The translations under genes and the position numbers were made by a program. Below are positions 7,342-10,981 of a stretch of 10,981 nucleotides of DNA, piece after piece. Below the pieces are notes generated by a model. That model worked only from the letters and a program-made list of their open reading frames with translations. It did no database searches and had not been told where the DNA came from. The first letter of the stretch is position 1. Each line of letters begins with the position of its first letter. This DNA is from Chromatiaceae bacterium (GTDB lineage: Bacteria; Pseudomonadota; Gammaproteobacteria; Chromatiales; Chromatiaceae): NCBI GenBank assembly GCA_012962365.1, contig DTXR01000640.1, positions 1 through 10,981 of the forward strand. Direction: 5' to 3'.

Positions 7342-8109
7342 TTATTCGGGCTTACCCAGCATGGGGCGCGCCAGAACCACAGAAATATTGTCCCGTCCAC
7401 CGGCGTCCATGGCTGCCTGCACCAGCACCTTGGTGCGACTTTCAAGGGACAACTCTTCTCTGCTCATCAATTGCTGAATCCGGGGTTCCTTGAGCGGCCC
7501 GGTCAGCCCGTCACTGCAGAACAGGAACAGATCATCCCTGCAGACCACAGCTTCATTCACATCCACATTGATCTCCACAGTAAAGCCCAGGCTGCGGGTG
7601 AGTACGTTTTCCCCGACGCCAGCCTCCTTCGCTTCCCCCCGGTTGGGAAAAATGCCGTGATCCAGTACTTCCTGTATCAGCGAATGATCCCGCGTCAGCT
7701 GCATCAGACGATTGTTCCGCAACAGATAGATACGGGAGTCGCCCACATGCGCATAGAAGATACGGTCTTCATGGAACAGCGCCAGCACCAGGGTCGTGCC
7801 CATGCCACTAAGTTCCGGCTTGCTTTTCGCCAGGGTATAGACCGATTGGTTTGCCCGTTCCACCGCCTCACCAATATGCATCAGACACTGCATGGTATCC
7901 ATATTGCCGAAACGCTGGGCGTGGCGCAGCTCTTCTACAGCCACTTCCACGGCAACTTCGGCCGCCACTTCTCCTGCCAGGTGGCCGCCCATACCGTCTG
8001 CGAGCGCTACGATTCCCTGTTCGGCCATGACGAACAGATAGTCTTCATTGATCTCCCGCACCCGCCCTACATCAGAGGCAAAAGCCACATGCAATGGAAT
8101 CGCACTCAT
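7342..8109 (-). CDS. PP2C-family Ser/Thr protein phosphatase (Stp1/PrpC-like)
   Basis: A 255-residue single-domain, metal-dependent phosphatase that removes phosphate from Ser/Thr (and perhaps Tyr) in cytosolic proteins. All bacterial PP2C motifs appear in order: GRVREINEDYL (15-25), ALADGMGGHLAGEVA (35-49), GMGTTLVLALF (102-112), HVGDSRIYLLR (121-131), LTRDHSLIQE (138-147), LTRSLGF (170-176), LFLFCSDGLTG (194-204) and GGRDNISVVL (237-246). Metal ligands are predicted at Asp23, Asp38, Asp200 and Asp240. There is no membrane segment, FHA or sensor domain. It is the last gene of the minus-strand run, 12 bp after dsbC, and its stop is 4 bp from the mutS stop. No partner kinase gene is in the window, so substrates cannot be inferred. 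Family call firm; the ATG at 8109 has only a weak ribosome-binding site, consistent with translation coupled to dsbC. Confidence 0.93.
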   Translation of the reverse strand: MSAIPLHVAFASDVGRVREINEDYLFVMAEQGIVALADGMGGHLAGEVAAEVAVEVAVEELRHAQRFGNMDTMQCLMHIGEAVERANQSVYTLAKSKPELSGMGTTLVLALFHEDRIFYAHVGDSRIYLLRNNRLMQLTRDHSLIQEVLDHGIFPNRGEAKEAGVGENVLTRSLGFTVEINVDVNEAVVCRDDLFLFCSDGLTGPLKEPRIQQLMSREELSLESRTKVLVQAAMDAGGRDNISVVLARPMLGKPE

Positions 8110-8121
8110 CGAAATCTGATG

Positions 8122-8865
8122 CTACTTCTCTACCAGTTTGGCGTCGAGAATCTGCCGCAAGCGCGTGGGTGGCACATAACCGGGAAGCAGTTCACCGTTC
8201 TCCAGCACCAGTGCCGGCGTACCCGTCACTCCGACAACCTGGCCCAGGGCATACTGATCAGCAATGGGATTGGCGCAGCTTTCAGGTTTTGGATCCTTCC
8301 CCTGCTTGGCTTCACTCAACGCCTTTTTCCTGTCATCCGCGCACCAGACGGACACCGTCTTGCGACCGGAATCGCTATTCATACCGGCACGCGGATAGAA
8401 CAGGTAACGCACGCGAATGCCGTTCTTGTTGTATTCATCCATCTCGGCATGAAGCTTGCGGCAATAGCCGCAATCAATGTCGGTAAACACACTGATGGTG
8501 TGCTTCTCGTCTCCTTTTCCGAAAACGATCATGTTGTCCTCACCCACATCATCGATGAGCTTCTTGCGTGCCTTGGCTACCTTGGCTTCAGTCAGGTTCT
8601 GTCCTGTCCCGATATCTGTCATCTGGCCCCGGATAAAATAGCGGCCATCTGCAGAAACGTAGTACAGGCGTGCGCCGATCAATACTTCATACAGGCCCGG
8701 AACAGGGGAGACTTCGATGCTGTCAAGGGAAATATCGCCAAGTTGCTTTGTCAGTTCGGAACGTATCTTTTCGATGGCCGGGTCAGGGCTGGCAGTCGCG
8801 GCACTAGCCGTCAACATAAACAGACTCGGGATCAGTGCGCGAAAAGTCGATAGGAGGAAAGGCAT
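8122..8865 (-). CDS. dsbC: Periplasmic thiol:disulfide interchange protein DsbC
   Basis: DsbC is a V-shaped periplasmic dimer that shuffles wrong disulfides in exported proteins and is kept reduced by DsbD. The 247-residue precursor starts with a signal peptide (about 1-25, ending ASAATA). The N-terminal dimerisation domain (IEKIRSELTKQLG through YFIRGQMTDIGTG) follows, then a linker and a thioredoxin-fold domain with the active site FTDIDCGYCRKLH (Cys132-Cys135), a second cysteine pair at about 175 and 197 matching the structural disulfide of E. coli DsbC, the cis-proline loop VTGTPALV and the end LLPGYVPPTRLRQILDAKL. The gene follows xerD after 83 bp, the order known from E. coli (xerD-dsbC-recJ); recJ is replaced here by the phosphatase gene. 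The gap holds a weak inverted repeat (8892-8897 and 8917-8922, CCAGTT/AACTGG) and no clear promoter. No obvious Shine-Dalgarno precedes the ATG. Confidence 0.96.
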   Translation of the reverse strand: MPFLLSTFRALIPSLFMLTASAATASPDPAIEKIRSELTKQLGDISLDSIEVSPVPGLYEVLIGARLYYVSADGRYFIRGQMTDIGTGQNLTEAKVAKARKKLIDDVGEDNMIVFGKGDEKHTISVFTDIDCGYCRKLHAEMDEYNKNGIRVRYLFYPRAGMNSDSGRKTVSVWCADDRKKALSEAKQGKDPKPESCANPIADQYALGQVVGVTGTPALVLENGELLPGYVPPTRLRQILDAKLVEK

Positions 8866-8948
8866 AGGATTGAGGTGTCCGCAATAAAAAACCAGTTTTC
8901 AGTTGAGCTGCATTGTAACTGGAAGTTCAAAAAATTACCTGCACCAGG

Positions 8949-9842
8949 TCACCCTCTTGGGTGATGGATCGCATGCAGCTGCTTGAGCCGCTCTCTGGCT
9001 ACATGGGTATATATCTGAGTGGTGGACAAATCACTGTGCCCTAGCAGCAGCTGTACCACACGCAGATCCGCCCCATGATTGACCAGATGCGTAGCAAAAG
9101 CATGGCGTAGGGTGTGGGGCGACAAATGCTTTCGGATACCGGCTGCCGCAGCATGTTTTTTGATTCGATACCAGAACGCCTGGCGTGTCATGCCACTGCC
9201 GCGCCGGGTCGGGAACAGGGCATCGCAAAGACGGTCACCAAGCAGTTCCTGCCTGACATCAAGCAGGAAACGCCGGACCCAGTGCTGCGCCTCATCTCCC
9301 ATGGGTACCAGCCTCTCCTTGCCACCCTTGCCCGTCACTCTCACCAGCCCCTGGCTGAAACTGATCTGATCCGGACGGATACTGATCAGTTCGGTAACAC
9401 GTAATCCCGTGGCATACAGCAATTCCAGCATGGCGCGGTCACGAAAGCCCTCGGGTGTATCCACATCAGGCGCATCCAGCAGCGCCTCCACCTCGGCTTC
9501 CGTCAGGCTCTTGGGCAAGGGACGACCAATGCACGGCGCCTGAATCTCGAGGGTAGGGTCTTCCGCCACCCAGCTTTCCCGTAAGGCGTATTGAAAAAAC
9601 TGCCTCAGCGCCGACAGTCTTCGCGCACTGGTGCGGACGCTCTGACCCCGCAATGCCAAATCGGCCAGATAGGCCAGCAGATGTTCTCTACGGGCGGAAA
9701 TCAGCCCTGCGTGTTGTTCCAGTTCCAGCCACCTGGCCACGTGTCTAAGGTCCGATCGATAGGATGCCAGTGTGTTTTTCGACAGCCCCCTTTCCATCCA
9801 CAGCATGTCTGTAAACAACTCTATCCCCTGCTGGTCATTCAT
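8949..9842 (-). CDS. xerD: Site-specific tyrosine recombinase XerD
   Basis: XerD acts with XerC at dif to resolve chromosome dimers at cell division under FtsK control. The 297-residue protein (E. coli 298) has the N-terminal SAM-like domain (MLWMERGLSKNTLASYRSDL) and the catalytic domain with Arg148 (ATGLRVTEL), Lys172 (VTGKGGKERLVP), His243 and Arg246 (SPHTLRHAFATHL), His269 (LLLGHSDLSTTQIYTHV) and nucleophile Tyr278. The ending LKQLHAIHHPRG is typical of XerD rather than XerC. The complete active site and E. coli-like ending argue against a phage or integron integrase. The start overlaps the ogt stop by 8 bp (ATGAATGA), so translation is probably coupled to ogt. dsbC follows 83 bp downstream. 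Confidence 0.96.
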   Translation of the reverse strand: MNDQQGIELFTDMLWMERGLSKNTLASYRSDLRHVARWLELEQHAGLISARREHLLAYLADLALRGQSVRTSARRLSALRQFFQYALRESWVAEDPTLEIQAPCIGRPLPKSLTEAEVEALLDAPDVDTPEGFRDRAMLELLYATGLRVTELISIRPDQISFSQGLVRVTGKGGKERLVPMGDEAQHWVRRFLLDVRQELLGDRLCDALFPTRRGSGMTRQAFWYRIKKHAAAAGIRKHLSPHTLRHAFATHLVNHGADLRVVQLLLGHSDLSTTQIYTHVARERLKQLHAIHHPRG

Positions 9843-10311
9843 GACTCAGCAGCCAGCGTTTGACATCCAACCAGTGACCTTCCGTATGTCCCGCAAACCC
9901 ACCATCCCCATTGGCAGCAACCACCCGGTGACAGGGTATCAGCAGGGGTATAGGGTTGCGGCGGCAGGCTCCACCGACAGCCCGGGGGGCGCTGCCCAAT
10001 TGTCCAGCCAGCTCACCGTAGGTTCGCGTTTCTCCGCAGGAGATCTCCTGCAACGCCCGCCATACTTTTTTTTGGTAGTCGGTGCCGGCAGGATTCACAG
10101 GAATGTCGCTAGGCCAATCGCCGCCCGCAAACCAGTGCTGCAGGGCTTTACAGACCTTGTTTGCCAACGAAGTCCCGGATGCCGGCGATGCTGGCCGCTG
10201 CTGAACGATGCGAATTTCATTCACAGCCTCACCGTCGGTGGCGACCGCGACCCAGCCGAAAGGCAGCTTGCAGACTGCCTGAAATTCCGGAAGCGCGTCG
10301 ATATCTGACAT
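9835..10311 (-). CDS. ogt: Methylated-DNA--[protein]-cysteine S-methyltransferase
   Basis: A suicide DNA repair protein that transfers the methyl group from O6-methylguanine (and O4-methylthymine) to its own cysteine. The 158-residue protein has a short, poorly conserved N-terminal part, then DYQKKVWRALQEISCGETRT, the helix-turn-helix TYGELAGQLGSAPRAVGGAC with the arginine finger at about Arg110, and the active site NPIPLLIPCHRVVAANG with acceptor Cys127. It ends GGFAGHTEGHWLDVKRWLL. The first gene of the ogt-xerD-dsbC-phosphatase run, it overlaps xerD by 8 bp. It has no Ada regulatory domain, so it is the non-inducible Ogt type by architecture. It diverges from yqcC over about 32 bp, so promoters must overlap coding DNA; I see no strong one. 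It could equally be named for the general MGMT family, but function is clear. Confidence 0.94.
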   Translation of the reverse strand: MSDIDALPEFQAVCKLPFGWVAVATDGEAVNEIRIVQQRPASPASGTSLANKVCKALQHWFAGGDWPSDIPVNPAGTDYQKKVWRALQEISCGETRTYGELAGQLGSAPRAVGGACRRNPIPLLIPCHRVVAANGDGGFAGHTEGHWLDVKRWLLSHE

Positions 10312-10343
10312 AATTCAGCCTGGATAGTGTGAGAAAACAAACC

Positions 10344-10682
10344 ATGAATGATGATTATCAGGAACTTTCCCGATACTTACAACGACTGGAAAATGCGCTG
10401 CAACAGCTGGGATGGTGGTCTGAGACACCCCCAGCAGCCGATGCCTTCGAGAGCACGGCACCTTTCTTCCATGACCGAATGACATTCGAGCAATGGCTTC
10501 AATGGGTATTCATTCCAGGCTTTCAGACACTCATCGATGCCAAAGCCCCCTTTCCGGAAGCGTGTGGCATTGCTCCCATGGCCGAGATCACCTGGCGCAA
10601 GGATACTTCTGAAAATGTTGCCGCATTGATTGATCTGATGAATGAAATCGACTCCTGGGTTTCACGGCAAAATCGGGCTTGA
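10344..10682 (+). CDS. yqcC: YqcC family protein (DUF446)
   Basis: A 112-residue soluble protein of the YqcC/DUF446 family, found mainly in gammaproteobacteria and without a known biochemical role. The recognisable core is an N-terminal helix (LSRYLQRLENALQQLGWW), then FESTAPFFHDRMTFEQWLQW VFIPGFQTLIDAKAPFPEAC and GIAPMAEITWR, ending in a helix (ALIDLMNEIDSWV). Length matches E. coli YqcC (about 109). I chose ATG 10344; GTG 10329 in the same frame would add five residues (MRKQT) not expected in the family. A CATAAT hexamer at 10309-10314 could be its -10 but the matching -35 is poor. It diverges from ogt. In E. coli yqcC lies next to a tRNA pseudouridine synthase gene, which is not present here. 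No terminator follows. Confidence 0.88.
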   Translation: MNDDYQELSRYLQRLENALQQLGWWSETPPAADAFESTAPFFHDRMTFEQWLQWVFIPGFQTLIDAKAPFPEACGIAPMAEITWRKDTSENVAALIDLMNEIDSWVSRQNRA

Positions 10683-10683
10683 G

Positions 10684-10706
10684 TTTTCCACACAACCTGT
10701 GGATAA
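10684..10706. promoter_or_regulatory. Facing pair of DnaA boxes
   Basis: TTTTCCACA (10684-10692, one mismatch to TTATCCACA) and TGTGGATAA (10698-10706, the exact complement of TTATCCACA) face each other across five bases. The first begins two bases after the yqcC stop. The sequence match is direct; binding by DnaA and a role in regulation or replication are inference. An exact 9-mer can occur by chance, but a facing pair in non-coding DNA is less likely to. Confidence 0.5.
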
Positions 10707-10789
10707 CTCTGTGAGGAAGCTGCGCAAATCATTCATTTTACGCTTCCCCAGCGTTTCCGGAACAAATTGACCATTTTTTGAACAATTTA

Positions 10790-10806
10790 ATTTATTTACA
10801 ATAAAT
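10790..10806. repeat. 17-bp AT-only palindrome
   Basis: ATTTATT (10790-10796) and AATAAAT (10800-10806) are perfect inverted arms around TAC. It sits in the most AT-rich part of the window. It may be an operator, an easily melted segment, or simply chance in AT-rich DNA. Confidence 0.3.
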
Positions 10807-10889
10807 ACAATAGGTTAACTCGCGATTCTGATAACAAACTTTCAGCATCTCAGCTAAGCTCTCGTCAATTTCCTACCAGGGCTCCGGCT

Positions 10890-10898
10890 TGTGTATAA
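10890..10898 (-). promoter_or_regulatory. DnaA-box-like site (TTATACACA)
   Basis: The minus strand reads TTATACACA, one mismatch from the consensus and, as I recall, the same as one of the weaker boxes in E. coli oriC. It lies about 185 bp from the facing pair, on the other side of the AT-rich segment. Function inferred only. Confidence 0.3.
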
Positions 10899-10911
10899 CG
10901 AAGTTTTTCTT

Positions 10912-10940
10912 GTTTATTTCCCTGTTAGGAGCAAATAAAC
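10912..10940. repeat. Inverted repeat around a ribosome-binding-like sequence
   Basis: GTTTATTT (10912-10919) and AAATAAAC (10933-10940) are perfect 8-bp inverted arms. The 13-base interior contains CCT-GTT-AGG, itself an inverted repeat, and AGGAG, a Shine-Dalgarno-like string (10927-10931). No T run follows, so it is not an intrinsic terminator. If transcribed rightward the hairpin could hide the AGGAG. No ordinary start codon lies at the right distance inside the window. Confidence 0.35.
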
Positions 10941-10981
10941 TGTCCGGACTTGTAGCACGTGATTTGTCCGGTTTCACTCTC

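Larger units (their letters stand above)
10683..10981. other. Intergenic region with DnaA-box-like sites and AT-rich core; no confident gene
   Basis: These 299 bases hold no gene I would call. From left to right: a facing pair of DnaA boxes right after the yqcC stop; a weak inverted repeat GGAAGC/GCTTCC (10715-10720 and 10742-10747); an AT-rich stretch (about 10760-10812) with a 17-bp palindrome; a third DnaA-box-like sequence at 10890-10898; an inverted repeat at 10912-10940; and two TGTCCGG copies (10941-10947, 10965-10971). A plus frame is open from 10835 to the edge, but without an ATG. It most likely holds the promoter region of a gene beyond the right edge. Confidence 0.5.

Noticed and set aside
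7471..8853. 460-codon plus-strand open frame
   Set aside because: It lies antisense across the phosphatase and dsbC genes, both of which have full sets of family motifs on the minus strand. The antisense product resembles no family and is a coding shadow.
8949..9842. Mobile-element integrase
   Set aside because: The protein aligns along its full length with housekeeping XerD, includes the XerD-type ending, and sits in the conserved xerD-dsbC order; no attachment repeats or cargo are nearby.
10683..10981. Chromosomal replication origin
   Set aside because: Only two good DnaA boxes plus one weaker, no GATC cluster, and no dnaA, dnaN, gidA or parAB genes in view. A DnaA-linked regulatory site is a more modest reading.

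Overview
The window looks like a chromosomal housekeeping segment of a gammaproteobacterium. RecA, MutS, DsbC and XerD closely follow the Escherichia coli proteins. The pairs pncC-recA and xerD-dsbC are classic gammaproteobacterial neighbours, and a YqcC-family protein points the same way. By eye the DNA is moderately GC-rich, with an AT-rich stretch only near the right edge. I cannot name a genus. I see no transposase, integron, phage gene, CRISPR array, rRNA or tRNA.

Left block (1-1814, minus strand): pncC, thpR and recA read leftward. pncC and thpR overlap by 11 bp. A 154-bp gap with a perfect 23-bp palindrome separates thpR from recA, which runs off the left edge after 220 codons. This groups NMN recycling, RNA 2',3'-cyclic phosphate processing and recombination/SOS.

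Accessory block (1856-4594): a small cupin gene on the plus strand converges, with 9 bp between, on a long minus-strand gene for a secreted multidomain metallophosphoesterase. These two genes lie between pncC-recA and mutS, which are often close together in related bacteria, so they are the least 'core' part of the window. The phosphoesterase ends in a roughly 290-residue domain whose function I cannot name.

Central gene (4758-7337, plus): full-length mutS. It has a convincing extended -10 promoter and a GTG start that I prefer over a GTG 54 bp upstream.

Right block (7342-10311, minus): ogt, xerD, dsbC and a PP2C-type phosphatase gene form a probable leftward operon. It has an 8-bp overlap, an 83-bp gap and a 12-bp gap. 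Its distal gene converges on mutS with only 4 bp between the stop codons. DNA repair (ogt), chromosome dimer resolution (xerD), periplasmic disulfide isomerisation (dsbC) and Ser/Thr dephosphorylation sit together.

Right edge: yqcC (plus) diverges from ogt across about 32 bp. It is followed by 299 bp with no confident gene. That stretch contains a facing pair of DnaA boxes, an AT-rich palindrome, a third DnaA-box-like site and a second inverted repeat around a ribosome-binding-like sequence.

I found no clearly new system. The points most worth following up are the phosphoesterase architecture, the palindrome upstream of recA and the DnaA-box region.
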